Positions 36,501 through 44,916 are shown, counted from the first letter of the stretch. The stretch is DNA of 64,000 nt from Stigmatella ashevillena (GCF_028368975.1 NZ_JAQNDM010000002.1:3714425-3778424); one strand, 5' to 3'. A program made the numbers and translations. The notes: generated by a model not told the origin, from the letters alone.

Positions 36501-37328
36501 CACGGTGGCCTGGACCTTGTCTCCGGTGAAGGGGTCCACCGCCTCCAGGAGCACGGGCTCCCGTGCCCCCGGCTCGGTGACGATGCGGTTGCCGGACACC
36601 ACGCCGGGGCCGGACACCTTCGTCCACACCACCCGGTCACTGCCTCCGGTGGTGTCCAGCTGCGCGGAGGAGCCCGGCGGCAGCGCCAGCACCTGGGGAT
36701 TGGCGCGCAGCTTCGCGTCCTTGCTCACCTCGAACTCGAGCAGGGCCTCGTCCCCCGTCCGGGTGTCGCGCACGCGAAGCTGATCCAGCCCCTGCCCCGT
36801 CCCGGCCTTGTAGACGCCCTCCGCGGACAACGTGCTGCCTGCCTGGGTGCGCAACAGCGTGAACTCGGCGCCGCCAATCAGCCCCTGGGTGGCCACCTGG
36901 AACGTCGTCCCCGGGCGCACCATGGCGCGGCCCGGGGCCACATCGAACGCCGCCACCACCTGCACCGTGGCGCGCGCGTCCGCCACCTGCACGCCCTGGG
37001 CATTGCCCGAGCACCGCGCATCCTCCACCACCAGCGTGTCCGTGCCCGGCGTGCGCCCCGCGATGAAGCTGCTGCCGATGAGCTGGCCCGAGGACCCTCC
37101 TGCCTCGGCACGGAAGCGGTAGGCGCCGCTGCCGCCCTTGGCGGTGAGGGCCACCGGCTCCAACACTCGCACTTGCGTGGAAGACACGGTGAGCGACAGC
37201 GGGCTCAGCCCCTCGCACGGATCCAGGACGGGCGGCTGCTCCAGGGGAGGCAACTCGTCCTCCGCGTTGCAGGCCAGGGTCAGGAGGGCGGCGAGGGGCA
37301 CCGCGCGAAAGAGCAGTCGGGATGGCAT
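33594..37328 (-). CDS. Very large FG-GAP repeat lipoprotein, last gene of a five-gene operon
   Basis: The start is the ATG of MPSRLLFRAVPLAALLTLAC, giving a 1,244-residue lipoprotein with lipobox LTLAC. An N-terminal Ig-like region (about 50-300) is followed by many FG-GAP/calcium-binding blades spread over the rest: for example DFDGDGFEDVAVG, DLDGDRRAELAVGSPG, DADGDGDLDIIAS, DLNGDGRADIA, DFNGDGRQDLVVGSP, DFNGDGKEDIGAL and DWTGDGIPDLIISAPG, enough for two propellers. Two cysteines in PKTGCVQA and IGTCTPETDGLC suggest disulfides. There is no enzyme motif. It lies 17 bp after a c-heme lipoprotein gene, so it is very probably co-transcribed with it. A surface-exposed binding or scaffolding role is inferred. 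Confidence 0.82.
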   Translation of the reverse strand: MPSRLLFRAVPLAALLTLACNAEDELPPLEQPPVLDPCEGLSPLSLTVSSTQVRVLEPVALTAKGGSGAYRFRAEAGGSSGQLIGSSFIAGRTPGTDTLVVEDARCSGNAQGVQVADARATVQVVAAFDVAPGRAMVRPGTTFQVATQGLIGGAEFTLLRTQAGSTLSAEGVYKAGTGQGLDQLRVRDTRTGDEALLEFEVSKDAKLRANPQVLALPPGSSAQLDTTGGSDRVVWTKVSGPGVVSGNRIVTEPGAREPVLLEAVDPFTGDKVQATVRVMEELTRPSQPHGRLTDVAALVSADFDGDGFEDVAVGRRESDLGRPSGGAVFIYRGSADGLPREPTWVLAGVTDTASFGETLAAGDLDGDRRAELAVGSPGADITGADSGAVYLYRWGGSGPELMRSPLTSVTRGGVFSAGLALADADGDGDLDIIASAPAGDLAPSSSVSRRGTVDIFTLTPGQPVPDLPSIRLGGNDLAKEGGTMSRSNTDFGRTLVVADLNGDGRADIAGQSKVSRYNSDGSVSATVLTAVSVHFGRADGQRFRANPDVYLLPSNTADSNEGTWRLGSVPGEGGRPPLLMVLSDRANSPDLSSSGGVRSGADSGGVLLFNLSAFQPTGEPPEKPVQMLRTEAFAQIYGEAANINAGRSWAVVDVDRQPGPELVLGAPYASTPTTPSLGNAGRLLAYPLATLTQGSILNKPLSVLQGQNALDVLGAGLAPWSGPGGPGLVAFSGRSTSEAGAFVGRVESFARSGASLAEWTRKAHVVLARPAVERFGEVVAAAVGAGNRTMALVGMPGYAGMANSGNDFSSGRAYVYDVTRKTAATLVVEGATAPLTNGRNVGTDVTFTDFNGDGRQDLVVGSPALSVPNTSQTAELAVYATAPKTGCVQASNQAVGGLVVSLGQADGSFKDAYRLWAPVVIGTCTPETDGLCRRSQIGRGLVGGFDFNGDGKEDIGALRNNGFEVFLGRAPDDGSLAKLSMGCDPVYSTQPSTVRQTSATAVLGDLNADGCDEVGWRYTESGRAGVIILLGYDAGGTRCGGRKEASWVRVAADAEVGTNNLGLGVAMARAGNFLNDKKDRVAISASSVPFEGVTQPVVLLFETTELLENIPASGEKLMSALGGTTPPVTLVHRTRAVNFGRAMEGGKDWTGDGIPDLIISAPGASVASDGGGAVFLYAGGAQSKGALTPWMIAVGDVNERSNLGQDLSLSPGATGVPPTLVIGAPTSYRTGTQNGTAFALPLGP

Positions 37329-37345
37329 GCGTTGACCTCGTCGCC

Positions 37346-38896
37346 TCAAGGGTTGGCGCCAGAAGACGCCCAGCGCTGAATGACGTTGATGAGCTGCGGA
37401 TCCAAGGGGCCGTCCGCCGGCATGCGCTGATCCCTCACCGCCTTGACGATGAGCTCGGCGTTCTCTTTCCACAGCGCATAGGTGGCCAGCGACCGCCCAG
37501 GGCCCGAGACGTGGCACTGGGCACACCGCGACTCATGGATGGCCCGGACGTTCTGCTCCCAACTGAGCACCGTCGTCCCGACGGGCTGGTAATCGAAGTG
37601 CACCACCCGGCGCGTCTCGGTGCCATCCAGGAAGCGCGCCACCACGCTCAGCGACTGCCTGCCGGGCTCCAGCGCCGCGAAGGAGAAGGCCCGGGGCGTT
37701 CCGTCCGCCTCGGCGCCCCCCAGGCTGTAGGTGGGCCCCTCCGAGAGGATGTCCGTTCCCCCCAACTGGAAGAGCAGGGCCGCAGGGGCCGGGCCCGCCG
37801 GAGGAACGGCGCGCACCACCAGCCCATCGGCCACCACCTTCTGCCCCTGGTACAGCCCATTGACCCGCGCCACCGCGCCCCAGCTGATCGCCGCGGACTG
37901 CCCGCCCACCACCACCCAGGCACAGCCGCTCTCGTCGGCCGCCAGGAAGCGGAACTCGCGCATGTCCACGCCCATGGCCTCGCCCCACCGGTCCGCGTCC
38001 GCGTCATACGAGAGCAGCTGATCGCTGGACTTCACCCACAGGAACCGCCCCGCCGCCAGGAGCTGCGCGGGCCGCTGGGCGAACTCCACCCGCCGCCACC
38101 GCCGGTCCTTGAGGCGGAGGATCCGCTCCGTGGTGAGCGCCCACAGCTCCGCGCTCTGATCCTTCGAGGCATCCAGGGACACCAGGGACACCAGCGCCTC
38201 GTTCTCGTCCAGGGGAATGTCCGCTGCACGCACCTGATGCACATGGGCCGAGAGGGCCACCGCCACGTAGGGCTGGCCATCGCGCAGCATCCACAGGCCG
38301 GGGGCCGCATCCTCCACCGCGGGCGCCGCCGCCAGCGTGGTGATGCCCGTCAGCGACTCACCGCCCACCTTGAGCTCGGTGAGGTTCCCCTCCTGCAACC
38401 GGTACAGCCCCGAGGTGTGCGCCAGCCACACCGCGCCATCCGCCGTCTGCGCCGTGGCCACCAGCCCGGGCCCCAGCTTCGCCCGCCAGGACGGGGCAAT
38501 CATCCAGCCGGAGTCCGCGATGAACAGGCCCGTATCCGCCTCCACCAGCGCGGTGCGAGGCCCGGTGCGGAACACGGCGCGCACCCGGCCCGGCACCACC
38601 GGATTGCCCGGATGGCTCACCAACTGCGCGCGCGTGCCATCCAGCCGGACGCGGACCGCTTCTCCCGCCGCGGTGACGAAGACGCCGCCTCCCGCTTGAT
38701 CCGCGAAGCCGGAGCCGGGCGCCAGCGCCTGCGCCGAGGCGACATGGGCAGGCTGAAACGGAGCCGGCCGGGGCCGTTCCAGCGGGAGGGAGGAGGACGA
38801 ACAGCCGCCAGTACCTGCGGCAGCTGCCAGGACGAGAAGGATGGGGAGGATGGCCTTCGCCCCACCCTTCTCCCGCGAGAAGGCTGTCATCTTCAT
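37346..38896 (-). CDS. Lipoprotein with a beta-propeller-like sensor region and C-terminal c-type cytochrome domain
   Basis: A 516-residue protein with a signal peptide ending AAGTGGC (lipoprotein). Residues about 60-330 show short repeated strands typical of two-component-regulator or WD-type propellers (GLFIADSGWMIAP, GAVWLAHTSGLYRLQEG, GLWMLRDGQPYVAV, ELWALTTERILRL). The C-terminal 70 residues hold one c-heme site, ESRCAQCHVSGPGR, and a probable distal Met in RDQRMPADGPLDPQ, ending with the usual last helix. It is therefore an outer-envelope redox protein joined to a propeller. It lies 11 bp downstream of the DUF1501 gene and 17 bp before the FG-GAP gene. I know no characterised homologue of this exact fusion. 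Confidence 0.75.
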   Translation of the reverse strand: MKMTAFSREKGGAKAILPILLVLAAAAGTGGCSSSSLPLERPRPAPFQPAHVASAQALAPGSGFADQAGGGVFVTAAGEAVRVRLDGTRAQLVSHPGNPVVPGRVRAVFRTGPRTALVEADTGLFIADSGWMIAPSWRAKLGPGLVATAQTADGAVWLAHTSGLYRLQEGNLTELKVGGESLTGITTLAAAPAVEDAAPGLWMLRDGQPYVAVALSAHVHQVRAADIPLDENEALVSLVSLDASKDQSAELWALTTERILRLKDRRWRRVEFAQRPAQLLAAGRFLWVKSSDQLLSYDADADRWGEAMGVDMREFRFLAADESGCAWVVVGGQSAAISWGAVARVNGLYQGQKVVADGLVVRAVPPAGPAPAALLFQLGGTDILSEGPTYSLGGAEADGTPRAFSFAALEPGRQSLSVVARFLDGTETRRVVHFDYQPVGTTVLSWEQNVRAIHESRCAQCHVSGPGRSLATYALWKENAELIVKAVRDQRMPADGPLDPQLINVIQRWASSGANP

Positions 38897-38907
38897 CTGC
38901 TTCCGGT

Positions 38908-40290
38908 TCAGGCCAGGAGGGGCCGCAGGGGATCCACCCGGGTGATGCTGTAGTCGAGGTTCGCCGAAGCCAGCACCGTGGCGATGATGTGCTCGGGCAG
39001 GATGTTTTCCCCCCGAGGATCCGATGCTCCGGTCCGAAGGTCAAACGTGCCCGGGGACATGCCGATGTCACCGCTGCGGCCCAGCACGAAGTTGTGCTTC
39101 ACCCCTGCCCCCATGAGCAGGCAGCTGTTGGAGAGGTGGTGGTCGCGTCCCCCCGAGGTGTTGATGGTCGGGGTGCGGGAGAACTCGGAGAACACCATGA
39201 TGGTGGTGTGGTCCATGAAGTTGCCCCCGGACGGATGGTTGCTTGCCCGGAGGTCGTCCACCAGCGTGGCCAGCGCGTCGAAGCCGCGGCGCTGGTTGTT
39301 GGCGTGGGTGAGCTGGGTGCCGAAGTGCGTGTCCAGGCCGCCCGTCATGTTGATGGTGACGCACTGGCTGATGCCCTGCTTGAGGGCGGTGGCCACCAGC
39401 GCCGCGCGGCCCGCCTCGTTGTCGTAGGGCCCCGAGCCCGGCAGGCCGTACTTCTGGCGCAGCTCGGCGTGCTCGGGCCGCTCGAAGCGAAACGCGTTGT
39501 CCAGCCGGTTGGAGAGCACCGAGCGCATCTGGTCCTGGCTCGTCGCGTACGTCTGCCCCACCCCACGCGCCCCGTAGGCCGCCGCCTCGCAGGAGATGGG
39601 CTGGCCCCGGAAGTCCAGCAGCTCCTTCTCGATGTCGCTGTCCAGCGTCCGGGTGCTGGGCGACAGCGTCAGCAGCAGGTCCGCCGAGCGGCTCACCCGC
39701 AGGGCGTTGGCCTGGCCGGGGTAGCGGTCATTGTACGTCTCGATGTTGTAGGCGACCGAGGGGATGGGCACCGCGGGCTTGAACTGCCCGACGATCTCCG
39801 TGGCGGTGGACGAGCCGCGCGCCGCGCTGCCGATGGGCTGCTTTCCCGTGAGGAAGTAGCGGTAGCCCACCTCGTGGCCCAGCGTGTTCATGTTGATGCC
39901 GCGCACCACCGACATCAGGTCGAAGTGGTTCGACAGCCGACCCACCGCGGGACCGAAGTGGATGTTGGAGAGGACGCCGTTCTTCTCCGGCACCAACGGC
40001 CGCGACTCGAAGCGCGCGTCGTTGATGAGGTTGTAGCCCGGGAGGATCTGCGTGCTGGTGACCCGCTCCGGCGTGAACACGTCCGGGTCCTTCGGGTCGA
40101 ACGCCAGCAGCTGATCCCAGCCACCGTTGAAGTACACGAAGATGAAGCAGCGGTCCGGCGGCGCCAGGTTCGTCGCGTCGGCGAAGGCACGGAAGGGCAG
40201 GCCTCCGAAGACGCTGGCCCCCATGAAACCGGCGGCGGCCTTGAGGAGGTTGCGGCGTCCAGGGCTGGGGGGAGTTGGGTTCTTCTTCAT
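38908..40290 (-). CDS. Tat-exported DUF1501 family protein (alkaline-phosphatase/sulfatase-like fold)
   Basis: A 460-residue protein with a twin-arginine signal (RRNLLKAAAGFMGASVFGG). The mature part begins RCFIFVYFNGGWDQLLAFDP, the typical DUF1501 opening, and continues with NMTGGLDTHFGTQLTHANN, TTIMVFSEFSRTPTINTSG and GRDHHLSNSCLLMGAG. The closing motif with H-H and the D-x-H are conserved features of this family, which shares the metal-dependent sulfatase/phosphatase fold. The catalytic activity of DUF1501 proteins is unproven. In planctomycetes, DUF1501 genes pair with cytochrome-linked DUF1549 genes, and that pairing recurs in this operon. It is exported folded, suggesting a cofactor or metal is loaded in the cytoplasm. 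Confidence 0.88.
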   Translation of the reverse strand: MKKNPTPPSPGRRNLLKAAAGFMGASVFGGLPFRAFADATNLAPPDRCFIFVYFNGGWDQLLAFDPKDPDVFTPERVTSTQILPGYNLINDARFESRPLVPEKNGVLSNIHFGPAVGRLSNHFDLMSVVRGINMNTLGHEVGYRYFLTGKQPIGSAARGSSTATEIVGQFKPAVPIPSVAYNIETYNDRYPGQANALRVSRSADLLLTLSPSTRTLDSDIEKELLDFRGQPISCEAAAYGARGVGQTYATSQDQMRSVLSNRLDNAFRFERPEHAELRQKYGLPGSGPYDNEAGRAALVATALKQGISQCVTINMTGGLDTHFGTQLTHANNQRRGFDALATLVDDLRASNHPSGGNFMDHTTIMVFSEFSRTPTINTSGGRDHHLSNSCLLMGAGVKHNFVLGRSGDIGMSPGTFDLRTGASDPRGENILPEHIIATVLASANLDYSITRVDPLRPLLA

Positions 40291-40308
40291 GATCGAGTTC
40301 CCCGGGGT

Positions 40309-40989
40309 TCAGTAGGTGATGAAGCGCGCGTCCGTCATCATGGCGATGCACATGACGGCGAAGGCCTGATCTGGCTTCTTGAGGGTCACTGCCCGGGCGG
40401 AGGCCTTGTTGAAGAGCCCCTTCCACTTCGGCAACTCTTCGCCCGCGAGCGGGGCCCCCCAGAAGCGGGTGGAGAGGTAGACGAGCAGCTCTTCCACCTG
40501 CGCATCGCTGAGCGCCTTCATGTCCTTGATGGCGCCGGGCACCGTGCGGCTGAGCACCCGGGCGTTGGGGTCCGTCTGGGTCAGCTCGGCGGCGGCCTGG
40601 TCCAGGCACACCTTCCGGGCCCCATCCTCCATGAACTTGGCGAACACCAGGTTGGGCTCGGTGTTCTCGGTGACGATGTTGGCGTAGTCCGCGCGGCCCA
40701 GGGAGGGCGCCAACGTTTCGAGCTCGTCCCAAGGACGGCCCACCGTCGTCTGAATGGACGTCTTGAGCTGGGCCACGGTGAGCCGGCGCGGGGCACGGCC
40801 CACGGAGCCACCCTGCTCCTCGGGATCCGGCAGGGGGATCACCCCTCCTTCCCCTCCCTCTTCCCCCTCATGTGGGTTGGGGATGGGATCCAAGGTCCCT
40901 TCTTCCGGCGGAGGACGGACGGGCTGTTCATCGTTACTGGAGCAGGCGGGGGCAAGCGCGAGCAGCGCGAGGGCGACGAAGCGGCGCAT
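40309..40989 (-). CDS. Lipoprotein of unknown function, coupled to the DUF1549-type gene
   Basis: A 226-residue protein, MRRFVALALLALAPAC with a clear lipobox. An acidic Pro/Glu/Gly linker follows (EEGTLDPIPNPHEGEEGGEG), then a helical domain RRLTVAQLKTSIQTTVG, the sort of segment found near heme-bearing DUF1587/DUF1592-like proteins. Near the end AFAVMCIAMMTDARFITY resembles the closing motif of DUF1549/DUF1592-type domains. No CxxCH is present. Its ATG overlaps the upstream stop by one base (TGATG), and its stop lies 18 bp before the DUF1501 start. The gene may represent part of a larger domain architecture split into two proteins here. The function is unknown. Confidence 0.7.
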   Translation of the reverse strand: MRRFVALALLALAPACSSNDEQPVRPPPEEGTLDPIPNPHEGEEGGEGGVIPLPDPEEQGGSVGRAPRRLTVAQLKTSIQTTVGRPWDELETLAPSLGRADYANIVTENTEPNLVFAKFMEDGARKVCLDQAAAELTQTDPNARVLSRTVPGAIKDMKALSDAQVEELLVYLSTRFWGAPLAGEELPKWKGLFNKASARAVTLKKPDQAFAVMCIAMMTDARFITY

Positions 40990-42998
40990 CAGTCGATCCT
41001 CCGGTAGGCATTGGTCATCACCAGCGTCTCGATGAGTGACTTCAGACTGTGGTGGTTGCTGGCAAAGTTCTTGGACAACGAGTCGAGGTACAGCTGCTGC
41101 TCCTGGGTCGTCATGGCCCTCCCCAGGAACTCGTTCCAAATGCGCTTCACGGTGCAACGCTCCATGTCGCCCGTCTGCATCATCCGCTGCACCAGCAGGG
41201 CAGGGCCTCCCTCGATGTTCGGCTCCTCGGAGGACGTGCGGTACAGGTACGTCTTGAGCATGCCCAGGGAGTTGGCCCCGTCCTCGTCGAACGCCTGCAT
41301 GACGTAGGCGCCGCACTCGCCGCCGCAGGAGGTGTCCCCGTTCAGGGCGCACGTCTGGCACTTCGGATCAAAGCGCGGGTAGCGCTCCGGCGAGAGGAAC
41401 AGCGAGTTGCGCTCGTCGAAGCGGCCCCAGTGCGCGCCCGTGGGCTCGATGGTGGCGTGGCAGTAGTTGCAGCCGGCGCGCCGCGCGAGGTTGTTGTCGC
41501 GGTGGCTGGGGTCCTCCGGCGGGGGCAGCGGGTCCTTCGACGGCACGAACGTCTTGCAGAGGAAGGCCTCGTAGAACTCGTTCACCCGGGCACGCTGCGT
41601 GGGGAACCGGTACAGGAAGGACGGGGTGGTGAGCACGCCCGAGTGGAACGCGCTGCGCGTGTACTCCTGCCAGGTGCCCGGCTGGTTGTACGCGAGGGCC
41701 GGCACCGTCTCCAAGGGGGCGGGCGCCGTGACGTTGAAGATGCCCACGCCCTGCCGCTGCCGGTAGAACTCGGACAGCGTGCCGTTCACGAACGAGCGGC
41801 GCGTGGTGAGCAGGTTGTAGTAGGGCTCGTCGTTGCGCACCACCGAGTCGGCGATGAGCTCCGGCTCCAGGTTGAAGGCGTCGGTCCGCTCGGTGTACGT
41901 GTTGGCATAGGTGTCCGCCACCCCGCAGCGGCGCATCTGGACGCCGCACCCGCAGCTGCGGTCCGCCGCGAAGCGCGCCGTCTCGCACGACTCCAGCGTC
42001 CACGGGTTGACGTCCCGCTCCTGTGCGTCATAGGCGCACACAGCCACCTGCCCGGCCTGCTGCGCCGTGGGGCTCACGGGGAAAAACGGCAGGGGCTTCA
42101 TCAGATAGCCCTCGCGCTGGACGCAGCCGCGCGGGGCCGCATAGCTGCCCTTGACGCCGTTGCGCAGCGTGGGCTCCAGGGTGCAGCGGTCCAGCCGGAG
42201 CAGCGCCTTGGGGTCCGTCGAGGTGGGGTGCTTGAAGGCCACCACCTTGCCCGAGCCGTCCAGCTCCTCCAGCGTCAACGCGCCGGTGGTGTTCTTGGCC
42301 GGGTCCGGCACACAGGCGTGCGGGTGAAGCTTGCCGTCGCTCAGCCGCCGCATGTCGCAGAAATACAACCGCTTGGCCGACAGCAGCCCCTTGGTCACCG
42401 CCACCTCGCACGAGGTGACGCTGTCATCGGTCGCATCCAGCCGCGTGCAGGCGAAGTAATTGGTGTCGTAGTCGTAGCTCACCGGCAGCGGCACCCCCCG
42501 CTCATCGGCACACTTCTTGTTGGCCGGCTCCGCGTGCGGGTCCTGCGACGTGGCGTTGCAGGCGGACTGCTCGATGTAGCCGTCACACGCCTGTCCGTTC
42601 ACCCCGCGGAGCCCAGTGGCGGTGTTGCCCCGCATGCCGAACGGGTTGTTCAACGCCCCGGTGCCCTGCACCCGGTAGTCGCCGTTGTCGTTGACGCTGG
42701 CCTTGATGTTCGAGCGCAGCAGCGCGCGGTGGAAGCCACGCATCCGCAGGTAGAACTCCTCCGAGCGCATCATCTGCCGGATGTCTTCAGAGGTGATGGA
42801 GCCCTGGGCCTGGATGGCCTGGTACTCCTCGATCGTGGGCGGGCGGCCGAGCAGATCCAACGACAGCTGACGCAGGTGCCGCTGCAAGGGAACCTGCTCA
42901 ATGGGAGCACAAACGGCCTCCTCGGCAGAGGCTGGAGCCACCGCCATAAGCAAGGCTAAAGCCGCGAGGGCGGTGAAGCAGCGACGCGCGCGGGGCAA
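40989..42998 (-). CDS. Exported DUF1549-type protein with a c-heme motif, first gene of the operon
   Basis: A 669-residue protein with signal peptide (CFTALAALALLMAVAPASA). The N-terminal module VPLQRHLRQLSLDLLGRPPT matches the start of DUF1549, a domain common in planctomycete cytochrome proteins. A single CxxCH site is in RRAGCNYCHATIEPTGAHWG, a motif style shared with cytochromes of that group. There are further cysteine clusters (CGCGVQMRRC; CQTCALNGDTSCGGEC), suggesting disulfides or another metal centre. The last third (TRRSFVNGTLSEFYRQRQGV; SEEPNIEGGPALLVQRMMQ; RIWNEFLGRAMTTQEQ) resembles DUF1585/DUF1588-like tails. It leads a tight five-gene unit reading left. The 153-bp upstream gap holds the promoter shared divergently with the DUF420 gene. 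Confidence 0.78.
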   Translation of the reverse strand: MPRARRCFTALAALALLMAVAPASAEEAVCAPIEQVPLQRHLRQLSLDLLGRPPTIEEYQAIQAQGSITSEDIRQMMRSEEFYLRMRGFHRALLRSNIKASVNDNGDYRVQGTGALNNPFGMRGNTATGLRGVNGQACDGYIEQSACNATSQDPHAEPANKKCADERGVPLPVSYDYDTNYFACTRLDATDDSVTSCEVAVTKGLLSAKRLYFCDMRRLSDGKLHPHACVPDPAKNTTGALTLEELDGSGKVVAFKHPTSTDPKALLRLDRCTLEPTLRNGVKGSYAAPRGCVQREGYLMKPLPFFPVSPTAQQAGQVAVCAYDAQERDVNPWTLESCETARFAADRSCGCGVQMRRCGVADTYANTYTERTDAFNLEPELIADSVVRNDEPYYNLLTTRRSFVNGTLSEFYRQRQGVGIFNVTAPAPLETVPALAYNQPGTWQEYTRSAFHSGVLTTPSFLYRFPTQRARVNEFYEAFLCKTFVPSKDPLPPPEDPSHRDNNLARRAGCNYCHATIEPTGAHWGRFDERNSLFLSPERYPRFDPKCQTCALNGDTSCGGECGAYVMQAFDEDGANSLGMLKTYLYRTSSEEPNIEGGPALLVQRMMQTGDMERCTVKRIWNEFLGRAMTTQEQQLYLDSLSKNFASNHHSLKSLIETLVMTNAYRRID

Positions 42999-43151
42999 AT
43001 GGAACCTCCAGGGGGTACGTGATGACTCGTAGTGAACGGTACCTGGAATTCCGACTTTTTACCATTCCCCGGTACTTTGAGAGGGGTACGAGAAACACGC
43101 ACACGACGCCGAGAGATTGCAAGCATGCATGTTTCAAGACATTCAGGAGGC

Positions 43152-43715
43152 ATGTCGAACGCCGCCCCTGCCTCTACGTCGCGAGTCAGCGACAGAACCT
43201 TTTACGTCTTCACAGCGGTGGTCTCGGCGGCGGCCCTCTCGCTGCTGGCGTATCTGCTGTTGATCCGGCGAGGCGGGGCCACGGGCGTGGATCTGCGCTT
43301 CATGCCGTCGGTGAATGCCAGCCTCAACGCGCTCTCGGCGAGCCTGCTGCTCGCGGGCTGGGTGGCCATCCGGCGCAAGGCCCAGCGGGTGCACCAGTAT
43401 CTGATGGTGTCCGCCTTCGCGTCCTCAGCGCTCTTCCTGGTGGGGTATCTGGCGTATCACTACGTGCACGGAGACACGCGGTACGCGGGCAGCGGGCCGT
43501 TGCGCGGGGTGTATCTGGTGATCCTTGCCAGCCACGTGTTGCTGTCCATCCCCGTGCTGCCCATGGCGCTGGTGTCCTTCTACTTCGCCTGGCGCAAGAC
43601 GTTCCGAAGGCACCGTCAGGTGACGCGGTGGCTGGCCCCCATCTGGCTCTATGTGTCGGTGACGGGCGTGGTGGTCTACTTCATGCTGCGCGGCAGCCTG
43701 CCCGCGGTGCCCTGA
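43152..43715 (+). CDS. DUF420 family membrane protein (CtaM/YozB-like)
   Basis: A 187-residue protein starting at MSNAAPAS with a strong CAGGAGG 1-7 bp upstream. Five hydrophobic helices are evident (FYVFTAVVSAAALSLLAYLL; LNALSASLLLAGWVAI; YLMVSAFASSALFLVGYLAY; VYLVILASHVLLSIPVLPMA; APIWLYVSVTGVVVYFML), with histidines near membrane faces (KAQRVHQY, AYHYVHGD, LASHVLLS). In Bacillus and Staphylococcus the DUF420 protein CtaM is needed for aa3-type oxidases. Here it is next to, but divergent from, an operon with two c-heme proteins and 1 kb from a heme-oxygenase operon; the link to heme-copper oxidase maturation is known for the family and only inferred here. Confidence 0.85.
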   Translation: MSNAAPASTSRVSDRTFYVFTAVVSAAALSLLAYLLLIRRGGATGVDLRFMPSVNASLNALSASLLLAGWVAIRRKAQRVHQYLMVSAFASSALFLVGYLAYHYVHGDTRYAGSGPLRGVYLVILASHVLLSIPVLPMALVSFYFAWRKTFRRHRQVTRWLAPIWLYVSVTGVVVYFMLRGSLPAVP

Positions 43716-43722
43716 GGACACT

Positions 43723-44916
43723 TCAGCGCGCGTCCTGCTCCGGGCCGGGCCCCACCTCTTGAGGGACCGTGTCCACGGGCATGTCCTGGGGCAGCATCAC
43801 GGTGAACGCCGAGCCGCGGCCGGGCTGGCTCTTCACTTCGATGGTGCCGCCATGCAGCTCCACCAGCCGGCGCACGCTCGCCAGCCCGACGCCGGAGCCC
43901 GCGATGGAGGTCGGCACATTGCTGGCCCGGTGGAACCGCTCGAAGATGCGCGGCAGATCCTCCGGGGGGATGCCCAGCCCGGAGTCCTCCACACACAGCC
44001 GCACCTGCCGCTCCAGGGCGGTGGTGTCCGCGGCCAGCATCACGAGGATGTCGCCCCCGGCGGGGCTGTACTTCACGGCGTTGCTCAGCAGGTTGTCCAG
44101 CACCCGCTCCAGGCTCTTGGGATCCCAATTGCCCATGAAGTCCTTGCCCTTCACGTTCAGGTGAAAGGCATGGCGGTTGGACATGAGTTCCAGCTCGCGC
44201 ACCTTGGTGTGCACCAGGGCGGCCAGGTCCATCCGCTCCCGGTGCAGCAGTTGCTCACGGCCCCGGGTGGCCACCAGGAACTGATCGATGAGTTCGCCCA
44301 TCCGCATCGCCGCATGGCTGATGCTGGACAACCTCGTGGTGAGCGCCGGCGTCATGACCTCGGCAGGCAACTTGACGCGCAGGAGCTGGGCGTTGAGGGT
44401 GATGATTTGCAGAGGCCCCTTGAGGTCGTGCGTGGCCAGGGAGAACAGCTCGTCCCGGACGGCCAGGGCCTCGCGGGCCTCCCGCTCGGCGTTCTCGGTC
44501 TGGAGCCGCCGCGCTTCCAATGCCCGCGCCAGCCGCACCGTCTCCAGCGCCGCGCGCAAGCTTTGGCGCAGGCGCTCCGGGGTGAAGGAGCCCTTGACGA
44601 GGTAGTCCTGGGCACCGGAGCGCATGGCCTCCACCGCCAGACGCTCGTTGCCGGTCCCGGTGAGGATGACCGCGGCGGGGACGCGCTCGGCACAGCGCCC
44701 GCGCAGGGCGCGCAGCAGCTCCACCCCATTCATGCCCGGCAGATGAAAATCCATCAGCACCACGTCCGGAATGGACGCGGTGGCCCGCTCCAGCCCCTCC
44801 TCCGCGGTGGAGACCTGCTCCACCGTCCAGCGCGTGTCGGGGTCGCGCTCCAAGGCGCGACGAACCACCAATTGGTCAGCGGCGCTGTCATCGACCTGGA
44901 GGACGCGCACACTCAC
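43723..44916 (-). CDS. Receiver-histidine kinase (REC-HisKA-HATPase), last gene of the phytochrome operon
   Basis: A 397-residue cytoplasmic protein with an N-terminal receiver domain (about 1-125: LQVDDSAADQL, phospho-Asp in VVLMDFHLPGMNG, Lys in DYLVKGSF). A short coiled-coil leads to HisKA with phospho-His in LFSLATHDLKGPLQIITL and HATPase with N box LDNLLSNAVKYSP and G boxes (DSGLGIPPED; GSGVGLASVRR). The receiver-first order means the kinase is probably switched by phosphoryl transfer from another protein, fitting a relay from the upstream phytochrome or single-domain regulator. It starts at a GTG whose first bases overlap the TGA of the regulator gene (GTGA). Confidence 0.92.
   Translation of the reverse strand: MSVRVLQVDDSAADQLVVRRALERDPDTRWTVEQVSTAEEGLERATASIPDVVLMDFHLPGMNGVELLRALRGRCAERVPAAVILTGTGNERLAVEAMRSGAQDYLVKGSFTPERLRQSLRAALETVRLARALEARRLQTENAEREAREALAVRDELFSLATHDLKGPLQIITLNAQLLRVKLPAEVMTPALTTRLSSISHAAMRMGELIDQFLVATRGREQLLHRERMDLAALVHTKVRELELMSNRHAFHLNVKGKDFMGNWDPKSLERVLDNLLSNAVKYSPAGGDILVMLAADTTALERQVRLCVEDSGLGIPPEDLPRIFERFHRASNVPTSIAGSGVGLASVRRLVELHGGTIEVKSQPGRGSAFTVMLPQDMPVDTVPQEVGPGPEQDAR

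Noticed and set aside
33933-37379. A 1,148-codon plus-strand frame antisense to the FG-GAP lipoprotein
   Set aside because: No start signal, and a composition typical of a shadow frame. The minus-strand protein has a lipobox and regular FG-GAP motifs.
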